The notes under the pieces: generated by a model
Told to the model about the DNA's origin: nothing
The model's database searches: none
What the model saw: only the letters and a program-made list of their open reading frames with translations
Translations under genes and position numbers: made by a program
Assembly: GCA_002403995.1 (NCBI GenBank)
Contig: DHIV01000016.1
Span: 1-21,860 of the forward strand
Length of the DNA stretch: 21,860 nt
From: Gallionella sp. UBA4737
Lineage (GTDB): Bacteria; Pseudomonadota; Gammaproteobacteria; Burkholderiales; Gallionellaceae
Reading direction: 5' to 3'
Part shown: positions 14,231 to 21,271 of the stretch, one piece after another
Numbering within the stretch: position 1 is the stretch's first letter
Layout of the letters: every line of letters begins with the position of its first letter

Positions 14231-16387
14231 ATGTCCAAAAGAAAAATACTTGTAACCTCTGCTCTGCCCTACGCCAACGGCAGCATCCACCTCGGCCACC
14301 TGGTCGAATACATCCAGACCGACATCTGGGTGCGCTTCCAGAAGATGCAGGGTAACACTTGTCACTACGTGTGCGCCGACGACACCCACGGCACGCCCAT
14401 CATGCTGCGCGCCGAAAAGGAAGGTATTACGCCTGAACAATTGATCGACCGCGTATGGCACGAACACAAGGCGGACTTCGACGGCTTTCATGTCGAGTTC
14501 GACCACTACGGCAGCACCAACAGTGCCGAGACCAGGCAATATTCGGAATCCATCTATCGCAAACTCAAAACCGCCGGCTTGATCGAAGTGCGCTCGATCG
14601 AGCAGTTCTACGATCCGATCAAGAACATGTTCCTGCCGGATCGCTTCATCAAGGGCGAATGCCCCAAGTGCCACGCCAAGGACCAGTACGGCGATAATTG
14701 CGAAGTATGCGGCGCTGCCTACGCGCCCACCGAGCTGATCAACCCTTATTCGGCCGTGTCCGGCGCGCAACCGGAACGGCGCAACTCTGATCACTACTTC
14801 TTCAAGCTTTCCGCCGACACCTGCCAGCAGTTCCTGCGTGCATGGACGCGCAGTGGCGCGCTGCAAGCCGAAGCCGCCAACAAAATGCAGGAATGGCTGG
14901 GCGCGGAAGGCGAGAACAAACTCACCGACTGGGACATCTCGCGCGATGCGCCCTATTTCGGCTTCGAGATACCCGATGCACCGGGCAAATATTTTTATGT
15001 GTGGCTGGATGCGCCGGTCGGCTACATGGGCAGCTTCAAGAAACTGTGCGAAAAATCCTCCCTCACCCCCGACCCCTCTCCCGAAGGGCGAGGGGAGCGC
15101 GCACTCCCTCTCCCACCGGGAGAAGGTTGGGGTGAGGGAGCGCCCTTAAATTTTGACGAATACTGGAAACCCGGCTCGGACACTGAGCTGTACCATTTCA
15201 TCGGCAAAGACATCCTTTATTTCCACGCGCTGTTCTGGCCCGCGATGTTGCAGCACGCCGGCTTCCGCACCCCGACCAAACTGTTTGCCCACGGCTTCCT
15301 CACCGTAAACGGCGAGAAAATGAGCAAGTCGCGCGGCACCTTCATCACCGCCGACAGCTACCTCAAACAGGGACTCAACCCGGAATATCTGCGCTACTAC
15401 TACGCCGCGAAGCTGAATGGGACGATGGAAGACCTCGACCTGAATCTGGAAGATTTTGTGGCGAAGGTGAATAGCGACTTGATCGGTAAGTACATCAACA
15501 TCGCAAGCCGTGCATCCGGTTTCCTATCGAAAAATTTTGATGGCGTGCTTAAACGAGACATTGAAGGGTTTGGAGCCACGCTTGGTCTCATCGTAACAAA
15601 AACAGAAGCAATCCGTTCGTACTATGAGGAACGCGACTATTCGTCTGCCATCAGACAAATCATGGCAATTGCTGACTTGATTAACGAATTCACTGATCGC
15701 GAAAAGCCGTGGCTAATTGCAAAGGACCCGAGCAAAAATTTACAGTTGCAGTCAGTGTGCAGCACACTCATAAATGCATTCAGGCTATTAACCCTCTACC
15801 TAAAGCCCATTCTTCCGAAACTTGCTGCCGAGGTAGAAAACTTTCTCAACATCCCCCCGTTAACTTGGCAAGATGCAAACAGTTTGCTGCCGGACGGCCA
15901 TAGGATCAAATCATACCAACACCTGATGACCCGCATAGACCCTAAACTTATCGAAGCCATGATCGAAGCCAACAAACAAACCCTGGAACCAACCGCAGAC
16001 GCTCATTCACCTGCCCGCCATGCCGAAGCACAGCAGCACGCCATCGCACCGATTGCCGAAACCATTTCCATCGACGAGTTCAGCAAGATCGATCTGCGCG
16101 TCGCGAAGATCGTCAACGCGGAGCATGTCGAAGGCGCGGAGAAATTATTGAAACTGACGCTGGACATCGGCGAGGAAAAACCGCGCACCGTGTTCGCGGG
16201 CATCAAGTCGGCTTACGATCCGGAAAAACTCAAGGGCCGCATGACCGTGATGGTCGCCAACCTTGCGCCGCGCAAGATGAAGTTCGGCTTGTCGGAAGGC
16301 ATGGTGCTGGCGGCTTCCGGTGAGACACCCGGATTGTTCATTCTCAGCCCGGATGACGGCGCGCAACCGGGGATGCGGGTTAAATAA
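14231..16387 (+). CDS. metG: Methionyl-tRNA synthetase with an in-frame repeat insertion
   Basis: Charges tRNA-Met with methionine. 718 aa (E. coli MetG is 677). Class I signatures: HLGH in NGSIHLGHLVEYIQ (~17-30), a zinc knuckle CPKC...CEVC (~142-160), and KMSKS in NGEKMSKSRGTF (~360). A C-terminal EMAPII-like tRNA-binding domain (SIDEFSKIDLRVAKIV to the end) fits the dimeric long form. Between KKLCEK and NFDEYWKPG, residues ~277-305 (SSLTPDPSPEGRG..., PLPPGEGWGEGAP) are encoded by a palindromic repeat where E. coli has only a few residues; flanking family sequence is intact and in frame. The stretch 15540-15900 is notably AT-richer than both ends. No clear Shine-Dalgarno before the ATG at 14231. 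Confidence 0.96.
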   Translation: MSKRKILVTSALPYANGSIHLGHLVEYIQTDIWVRFQKMQGNTCHYVCADDTHGTPIMLRAEKEGITPEQLIDRVWHEHKADFDGFHVEFDHYGSTNSAETRQYSESIYRKLKTAGLIEVRSIEQFYDPIKNMFLPDRFIKGECPKCHAKDQYGDNCEVCGAAYAPTELINPYSAVSGAQPERRNSDHYFFKLSADTCQQFLRAWTRSGALQAEAANKMQEWLGAEGENKLTDWDISRDAPYFGFEIPDAPGKYFYVWLDAPVGYMGSFKKLCEKSSLTPDPSPEGRGERALPLPPGEGWGEGAPLNFDEYWKPGSDTELYHFIGKDILYFHALFWPAMLQHAGFRTPTKLFAHGFLTVNGEKMSKSRGTFITADSYLKQGLNPEYLRYYYAAKLNGTMEDLDLNLEDFVAKVNSDLIGKYINIASRASGFLSKNFDGVLKRDIEGFGATLGLIVTKTEAIRSYYEERDYSSAIRQIMAIADLINEFTDREKPWLIAKDPSKNLQLQSVCSTLINAFRLLTLYLKPILPKLAAEVENFLNIPPLTWQDANSLLPDGHRIKSYQHLMTRIDPKLIEAMIEANKQTLEPTADAHSPARHAEAQQHAIAPIAETISIDEFSKIDLRVAKIVNAEHVEGAEKLLKLTLDIGEEKPRTVFAGIKSAYDPEKLKGRMTVMVANLAPRKMKFGLSEGMVLAASGETPGLFILSPDDGAQPGMRVK
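15058..15140. repeat. Palindromic (REP-like) element inserted in-frame in metG
   Basis: Outer arms CTCCCTCACCCC (15058-15069) and GGGGTGAGGGAG (15129-15140) are a perfect 12-bp inverted repeat. Inside are two smaller hairpins: CCCCTC (15073-15078) with GAGGGG (15090-15095), and TCTCCC with GGGAGA in 15109-15124. The encoded SLTPDPSPEGRGE-type peptide is a well-known translation of a dispersed proteobacterial repeat. The element is ~83 bp and keeps the frame open. Confidence 0.85.
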
Positions 16388-16392
16388 TTGGG

Positions 16393-16510
16393 TTTGTAGG
16401 AGCGGGCCATGCGTGTGTTGTTGGGGCTTCAGCCCCTTACAACCACGGCGTACTCCTTGCGGGTGCTGCCCACGACAGAGAGATTCGCGGGCATGGCCCG
16501 CTCCTACAAA
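16393..16510. repeat. REP-like doublet with perfect 20-bp inverted arms between metG and hyfI
   Basis: TTTGTAGGAGCGGGCCATGC (16393-16412) is repeated exactly inverted at 16491-16510. A smaller hairpin GGGGCT-TC-AGCCCC (16423-16436) lies inside. The GTAGGAGCGGGC core resembles REP sequences common in gammaproteobacterial genomes. It fills the gap between the convergent metG and hyfI ends and could also stabilise or terminate both transcripts. Confidence 0.85.
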
Positions 16511-16532
16511 AACGCGCGCGCATATCCAACCG

Positions 16533-17075
16533 TTATTTCTTCGCGCTGATCGCTGTGAGTATGCCCTGCATTATCGCAGTGGGCGTAGGCGGGCAACCGC
16601 TCACCACCACATCCACCGGAATCACGTTGGAAACTTTGCCGCAACTCGCGTAGCTCTCGCCCCCGCCATCAGGAGACCCGTCGTTAGAACAAAAGATACC
16701 TCCATCACAGGCGCACTCGCCGATCGCCACCACCAGCTTGGGTTCCGGTATTGCATCGTAAGTGCGCTTGAGCGCGGTCTCCATGTGGCGCGACACCGGG
16801 CCGGTGACCAGCAGCATGTCCGCATGGCGCGGGCTGGCGACGAATTTGATGCCCAGTCCTTCGATGTTGTAATAGGCATTGTTGATCGATTGGATCTCCA
16901 GTTCGCAACCGTTGCATGATCCGGCATCGACATGGCGTATGTTCAGCGCGCTGCCAAACACTTTCAGGATTTCCTCGCTCAACCGCTGCGTCTCGACACG
17001 CATCGCCTCGTCCGGCAGCGGCGCGGCTTCAGTCTTGATGCCCGTTTTTAATATCTGTTTAATAAGTTGATACAT
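16533..17075 (-). CDS. hyfI: Hydrogenase-4 / complex-I-like small subunit (HyfI/NuoB family)
   Basis: 180 aa. Would carry the [4Fe-4S] cluster next to the large subunit at the cytoplasmic face of the membrane complex. Cluster ligands are intact: C54 and C57 (GSCNGCE), C121 (GECACDGG) and C161 (SGCPPTP). Additional Cys at 123, 129 and 145 are of unknown role. CxxC spacing is as in hydrogenase small subunits, not the tandem CC of NuoB. The protein is shorter than E. coli HyfI (252 aa), stopping soon after GCPPTPTAIMQGI. The start is at 17075; its AGAGG ribosome binding site lies inside the terminal repeat of the 243-bp element upstream. Last gene of the operon; no hydrogenase maturation gene follows. 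Confidence 0.9.
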   Translation of the reverse strand: MYQLIKQILKTGIKTEAAPLPDEAMRVETQRLSEEILKVFGSALNIRHVDAGSCNGCELEIQSINNAYYNIEGLGIKFVASPRHADMLLVTGPVSRHMETALKRTYDAIPEPKLVVAIGECACDGGIFCSNDGSPDGGGESYASCGKVSNVIPVDVVVSGCPPTPTAIMQGILTAISAKK

Positions 17076-17076
17076 A

Positions 17077-17319
17077 TGGGAGCCTCTAGAAATTCACTTT
17101 TGCGGGATGGCAGGCTGGACACGGCGATGCGAAGCATTTGGGGCGGGCAGGCCTGCTGCTTCGCGCTCCCGCACTGGGAGGGCTGCGCCACACCGTGTCG
17201 CGCGAGCACCGCACGGAGCCGCGCAACGAACGATGAGACATATCGAGTTGATAGGCGAGGAGTGAGTGAGCACGCGGCGCCGCGATTCGCCCGGAAAAAT
17301 GAATTTATAAAGGCTCCCA
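17077..17319. mobile_element. 243-bp MITE-like element between hyfG and hyfI
   Basis: Imperfect terminal inverted repeats: 17077-17105 and 17291-17319 match at 25 of 29 positions, starting TGGGAGCCT at both ends. The interior is full of nested palindromes: GACACGG/CCGTGTC, GCGAAGCA/TGCTTCGC, GCAGGCCTGC, and CGCGGCGCCGCG (17273-17284). It fills the space from one base past the hyfG stop to two bases before the hyfI start. No clear target-site duplication and no transposase. A 91-codon frame running through it into hyfI has no recognisable product. Structure is directly visible; mobility is inferred. Confidence 0.65.
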
Positions 17320-18870
17320 TCACAGGTCCTGTCCTGAATAACTTAGATTGAACGATTTGTTGATCAGCGGGAAATCCGGCACGATGTTGCCCAGAACGGC
17401 GTGTTCCAGCGCCGGCCAGTTTTGCCAGGATGGATCGTGCGGGTGCACGCGCGTCAACTTGCCCTCCGCATCGGTGTGGATCGCCACCAATACCTCGCCG
17501 CGCCAGCCTTCCACCATGCCCACGCCGAAGCCCTGCGCGGGCAGTTTTTCGAGCGGCACCTGCAAGGTATCGTCATGGTCCAGATGATCCAGAATCTCGC
17601 GCTGCAAGCGCAACGATTCGAACAGCTCATCGAAGCGCACGATGACACGCGCCGCGACATCGCCGTTGCGATAGGTCGCCATCTGCACGTCCAGCTGGTC
17701 ATACGGGGCGCAGGGAAACTGCACGCGCGCATCCCATGCCTGTGAGCTGGCGCGCCCGGCCAAACCGCATAGCCCAAGCCGTGCGGCCAGCTTGGGCTCG
17801 ATGCGCCCGGCACCGATGAAGCGATCCTGCACCCCGGCATGTTCTTCGTAGATACCGCGCAGCACACGCACCTCGCGCTCCAGCATCGCGCATTCTTCGA
17901 ACAGCGTCCGTTTTCCCGGTTCCGCCAAGCCCGCCGCTACACCGCCCGGAATGATCTTGTCCATCAGGTAGCGATGCCCGAACAGCGCGGCATTGTTGCG
18001 CAGCATTTGCTCCTTCAAAATCCAGAACTGCGCAAAGCCGAACGACAGCGCGACATCGTTGCCGAGATAGCCGAGATCGCCCAGATGGTTGGCGATGCGC
18101 TCGCGTTCCAGAAACAGCGCGCGCAGCCACAGTGCGCGATCCGGCGGCGTGACGGCTGCGATACTTTCCGCTGCCATCGCATAAGCCCAGGCATATGCGA
18201 CCGTGCTGTCGCCGCTCACTCGTCCCACGAGTTTTGCGCCTTGTTGCAGGCTCATGCTTTCGAAGCGTTTCTCGATGCCCTTGTGGGTGTAACCCAAACG
18301 CTCCTCAAGGCGCAGCATCTTTTCGCCGACCACGGAAAAGCGGAAGTGCCCGGGCTCGATGGTGCCGGCATGCACCGGCCCCACCGCAATCTCATGCACG
18401 CCCTGTCCTTCCACTTGCACGAAGGGATAGTTATCCGCATCGTCGGTGCGACTCTGTGCCGCGTCAAAATCCTTGCGCAGCGGAAAGCTGCTGCCATGCC
18501 ATGCACCGTGGCGCAACCATTTGCGATGGTCATGGCCTTCGTGTGCGTAAATGCCGAGCAGGTCATATGCCGCGCGTTGCATGCGGTCAGCCACCGGAAA
18601 GATCCGGCTGACATCGGGGTAACTGGGTTGCGCGGCAAGCAAGGGTATGCTCAAACATATCAAGCCCGCTTCATTGACCAGCGCGATATGCAGCGCAAAG
18701 CCTTTGTTCTGTTGGCGTGCATCGCTGCCCCACAATGCCACCAGCCTGCCGCCGCCGTCCTGAACAATCTGGCAGATCGGCTGCAGATCGTCAGGCTTGA
18801 TCTCGCCCGACCACGCCGGAATCGCGCCGGCAAGTCTGGTCAAGTGCAGATTGGGATGGTTGATGGGCAT
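17320..18870 (-). CDS. hyfG: Hydrogenase-4-like large subunit lacking the [NiFe] ligands (HyfG/HycE family)
   Basis: 516 aa. Residues ~25-140 form the NuoC-like domain (YPDVSRIFPVADRMQRAAYDLLGI, SSFPLRKDF). From ~160 on is the NuoD/[NiFe] large-subunit domain (GPVHAGTIEPGHFRF, RLGYTHKGIEKRFE). The N-terminal metal motif RxCGxC is RVSGDS here (R217-S222), both Cys replaced by Ser. The C-terminal DPCxxC region near the end (residues ~506-513) has no Cys at all. A bimetallic [NiFe] site therefore cannot form in the usual way. The role is more likely a quinone- or unknown-substrate redox module driving the ion-pumping membrane arm, as in hydrogenase-related (Ehr-type) complexes and in complex I itself. 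Ribosome binding site is weak. Confidence 0.92.
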   Translation of the reverse strand: MPINHPNLHLTRLAGAIPAWSGEIKPDDLQPICQIVQDGGGRLVALWGSDARQQNKGFALHIALVNEAGLICLSIPLLAAQPSYPDVSRIFPVADRMQRAAYDLLGIYAHEGHDHRKWLRHGAWHGSSFPLRKDFDAAQSRTDDADNYPFVQVEGQGVHEIAVGPVHAGTIEPGHFRFSVVGEKMLRLEERLGYTHKGIEKRFESMSLQQGAKLVGRVSGDSTVAYAWAYAMAAESIAAVTPPDRALWLRALFLERERIANHLGDLGYLGNDVALSFGFAQFWILKEQMLRNNAALFGHRYLMDKIIPGGVAAGLAEPGKRTLFEECAMLEREVRVLRGIYEEHAGVQDRFIGAGRIEPKLAARLGLCGLAGRASSQAWDARVQFPCAPYDQLDVQMATYRNGDVAARVIVRFDELFESLRLQREILDHLDHDDTLQVPLEKLPAQGFGVGMVEGWRGEVLVAIHTDAEGKLTRVHPHDPSWQNWPALEHAVLGNIVPDFPLINKSFNLSYSGQDL

Positions 18871-18906
18871 CGTTTTATCTCATCTTAAACCGGACGAGCC
18901 GGAACT

Positions 18907-19023
18907 AAATGCAGGTCGGGCTTAACCAGCGACTTGGCTGCCGTATTTTGACGGCCTAGTCGAATGGCTATGCAAAGCTCGCCCGACAGGGTGGGCGCAG
19001 CCCACCCTACGGTTACTGCATTT
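18907..19023. repeat. Nested palindromic element between hyfF and hyfG
   Basis: Outer pair AAATGCAG (18907-18914) and CTGCATTT (19016-19023). Inside are GTCGGGC (18915-18921) with GCCCGAC (18981-18987), followed by a strong hairpin GGGTGGGC-GCA-GCCCACCC (18989-19007). The GTAGGGTGGGCTGCGCCCACCC-like core (minus strand) is a common intergenic repeat of proteobacteria. It takes up most of the 170-bp gap and could affect mRNA stability between the two genes. Confidence 0.8.
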
Positions 19024-19040
19024 TTAAATGTTTCCATGTT

Positions 19041-20501
19041 TTATCCACCCAGCAAAGCCGCAGCCTGGCGATACCAGTCAGCCAGATAGCGCGGCATATA
19101 CAGCCCGAGGATCAACACTATCAGCAAGTGCGCGAACACCGGGATCAGCGCCGGCTGGTGCGGCAATCGGTGCGCTGTGGTTTCGCCGAACACGATGGGC
19201 TGCACCTTGCCGAAGATCGCGGCGAACGCGATGCCCAGCGCGATCAGCAATATCGGTGTCGTCCACGGATAGTCGTGCATGGCCGTGGTGATGATCAGGA
19301 ATTCACTGGCGAACACGCCGAACGGCGGCATGCCCAGGATCGCCAGCGTGCCGAGCATCAGCCCCCAGCCTACCGTGGGGCTGATCTGCAAAATACCGCG
19401 TATGTTTTCCATCTGCTGCGTGCCGGTTTTTTGCACCGCATGACCGACCGCGAAAAAGATCGCCGACTTGGTCAGCGAGTGCACGGTCATATGCAGCATC
19501 GCCGCGAACGTGGCCACCGCCCCGCCCATGCCGAAGGCAAACGTGATCAGTCCCATGTGCTCGATGGAGGAATAGGCGAACATGCGCTTGATGTCTTTTT
19601 GCCGCGACAGGAACAATGCCGCGACCACCACCGACAGCAGGCCGAATCCCATCATCAGGTTGCCCGCGAAGTGCGTGCCCAACGAGCCGTCCACCAGCAC
19701 CTTGCTGCGCATCACCGCGCACAATGCGACATTCAGCAGCAAACCCGAGAGCACCGCGGAAACCGGTGTGGGACCTTCCGCATGGGCATCCGGCAACCAG
19801 CTGTGCAGCGGCACCAGGCCGATCTTGGTGCCATAGCCAACCAGCAGAAAGACGAAAGCCAATTTTAGAACCGTGGGTTCAAGCCCGCCTTTGACCTGGT
19901 TCAAATGCGTCCACAGCAAAGCCGTACCGCCTTCACCGAGCACGCGCTCGGCGGCGAAATACAGCAGGATGGTGCCGAACAGCGCGAGCGCGATGCCCAC
20001 CCCGCACAGGATGAAATACTTCCACGCCGCCTCGATGCTGGCCGGAGTGCGGTACAGGCTGACCAGTAACACGGTAGTTAGCGTCGCCGCTTCCATCGCC
20101 ACCCAGATGATGCCCATGTTGTTGGAGGTCAATGCGGTCAGCATCGCCAACGTGAACAACTGGTACATGCTGTAATACAGATGCAGCATCGGCGTGCTGA
20201 GCTTGCCGTGATGCTGCTCGATGCGCATATAGGGGCGCGAGAACAGCGAAGTGGTGAATGCAACGAATGCGGTCAGCGCGACCAGGAATACGTTGAACTG
20301 GTCGATGAAGAATTCCTCGCTGAACGCGACTTGCGGTCCCGAGTCGATCACGCGCATGGTCAACACCACGGCCGCGACAAAGGTGCAGAAACTCATCAGC
20401 GAATTCAGCTCCGCCGCCCAGCTGCGCGAACCGAATGCGGCCAGCAGCAGACCGCCCGTCAGCGGGGTGAGCAGCAGTGCCATGAGTTGCAGATCAATCA
20501 T
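19041..20501 (-). CDS. hyfF: Antiporter-like membrane subunit (HyfF / NuoL-M-N family)
   Basis: 486 aa with about 14 hydrophobic segments from residue 1 to ~480. It would form an ion-translocating channel in the membrane arm. Family features: a conserved membrane Glu in WVAMEAATLTTVLLVSLYR (helix 5 type), GTKIGLVPLHSWLPDAHAEGPTPVSAVLSG with the channel Lys (helix 7/8 type), and SSIEHMGLITFAFGMGG. Close to E. coli HyfF (526 aa) in size and shorter than HyfB. Starts 8 bp inside the hyfE 3' end, indicating translational coupling. The ion (H+ or Na+) cannot be told from the sequence. Confidence 0.92.
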   Translation of the reverse strand: MIDLQLMALLLTPLTGGLLLAAFGSRSWAAELNSLMSFCTFVAAVVLTMRVIDSGPQVAFSEEFFIDQFNVFLVALTAFVAFTTSLFSRPYMRIEQHHGKLSTPMLHLYYSMYQLFTLAMLTALTSNNMGIIWVAMEAATLTTVLLVSLYRTPASIEAAWKYFILCGVGIALALFGTILLYFAAERVLGEGGTALLWTHLNQVKGGLEPTVLKLAFVFLLVGYGTKIGLVPLHSWLPDAHAEGPTPVSAVLSGLLLNVALCAVMRSKVLVDGSLGTHFAGNLMMGFGLLSVVVAALFLSRQKDIKRMFAYSSIEHMGLITFAFGMGGAVATFAAMLHMTVHSLTKSAIFFAVGHAVQKTGTQQMENIRGILQISPTVGWGLMLGTLAILGMPPFGVFASEFLIITTAMHDYPWTTPILLIALGIAFAAIFGKVQPIVFGETTAHRLPHQPALIPVFAHLLIVLILGLYMPRYLADWYRQAAALLGG

Positions 20502-21150
20502 CCTTGAGCTTCTCCATGTTGGTGATGTCCAGGCTGTCGAAGGTCTCGCGTATCTGGAAGAAAAAGATGCCGAAAATAAATGTCGCCACCAGCACGTCCA
20601 GCGCGATGCCCAGTTCCACCACCAGCGGCATGCCGTGCGTGGCGCTGGTCGCCGCGAAGAACAGCCCGTTCTCCATCGCCAGGAAACCGACCACCTGCGG
20701 GACGGCCTTGCGCCGCGTCAGCATCATCAGCAGCGACAGCAGCACGCTGGCCAGCGCGATGCCGATCAGGCCGCGCGTGATGCTCTCGGAGAGTTGCGAG
20801 ATCGGCGCGGCCAGGTTGAACGCAAAGATCACCAGCACGATGCCGACCAGCATGGTGGTCGGGATGTTGATCAGCGTTTCCACATCCCACTTCACGTTCA
20901 GCTTGCGTATCAAACGATGCAGCAGCCACGGCAAAGCCAACACCTTGATCAACAGCGTCAACCCGGCGGAATAATACAAATGGTGCTGATCCGTCGAATA
21001 AGCCACCACAAAGGTGCTGAGCGACAACACCAGCCCCTGCCATGCAAACAGGTTGATCAGGGACAGGATGCGCCGTTGCGACAGCATCGCAAACGCGATC
21101 AGCAGCAGCATCGACGCAAGCAGGTTGATAATTTGTATGTTGTAACTCAT
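20494..21150 (-). CDS. hyfE: Small membrane subunit (HyfE family)
   Basis: 218 aa from MSYNIQIINLLASMLLL, collinear with E. coli HyfE (216 aa). About seven hydrophobic segments; conserved-looking patches are FAWQGLVLSLSTFVVAY, TLLIKVLALPWLLHRLI, GFLAMENGLFFAA with a membrane Glu, VVELGIALDVLVATFIFGI, and the soluble tail RETFDSLDITNMEKLK. It combines a NuoK-like part with a HyfE-specific part. A longer frame reaches 21279, but its 43 extra codons read through a palindromic repeat, so the internal ATG was chosen despite a poor ribosome binding site. Overlaps hyfF by 8 bp. Confidence 0.9.
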   Translation of the reverse strand: MSYNIQIINLLASMLLLIAFAMLSQRRILSLINLFAWQGLVLSLSTFVVAYSTDQHHLYYSAGLTLLIKVLALPWLLHRLIRKLNVKWDVETLINIPTTMLVGIVLVIFAFNLAAPISQLSESITRGLIGIALASVLLSLLMMLTRRKAVPQVVGFLAMENGLFFAATSATHGMPLVVELGIALDVLVATFIFGIFFFQIRETFDSLDITNMEKLKDD

Positions 21151-21180
21151 CGTGAATATAAAACTCGCATAGCGAACGTT

Positions 21181-21271
21181 TGCCCCTTCCCTTGCTTGCG
21201 GGGGAAGGATGGGATGGGGGAAACGGACATGGAAAGTTTCATCATCAGCATTTTCATATTTACCATGTCCG
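21181..21271. repeat. Two palindromes in the hyfC-hyfE gap
   Basis: CCTTCCC (21185-21191) pairs with GGGAAGG (21202-21208), part of a C-rich/G-rich repeat commonly found between betaproteobacterial genes. Next to it, CGGACATGG (21224-21232) pairs perfectly with CCATGTCCG (21263-21271), which ends directly at the hyfC stop codon (21272). In the transcribed sense the second hairpin forms immediately after hyfC. No U-tract, so it is not a clear terminator. Confidence 0.7.

Noticed and set aside
15058..15140. Frameshift or assembly error in metG
   Set aside because: The insertion is flanked by intact MetG sequence on both sides in the same frame and is a recognisable palindrome, so a real in-frame insertion is the simpler reading.
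17048..17323. 91-aa reading frame across the hyfI-hyfG gap
   Set aside because: It lies within the inverted-repeat element, overlaps hyfI and the hyfG stop, and has no ribosome binding site or known domain. It is more likely a translation of the repeat.
16533..18870. Functional [NiFe] hydrogenase
   Set aside because: The large subunit has Ser for Cys in the N-terminal motif and no Cys at the C-terminal motif, and no maturation gene is in the window.
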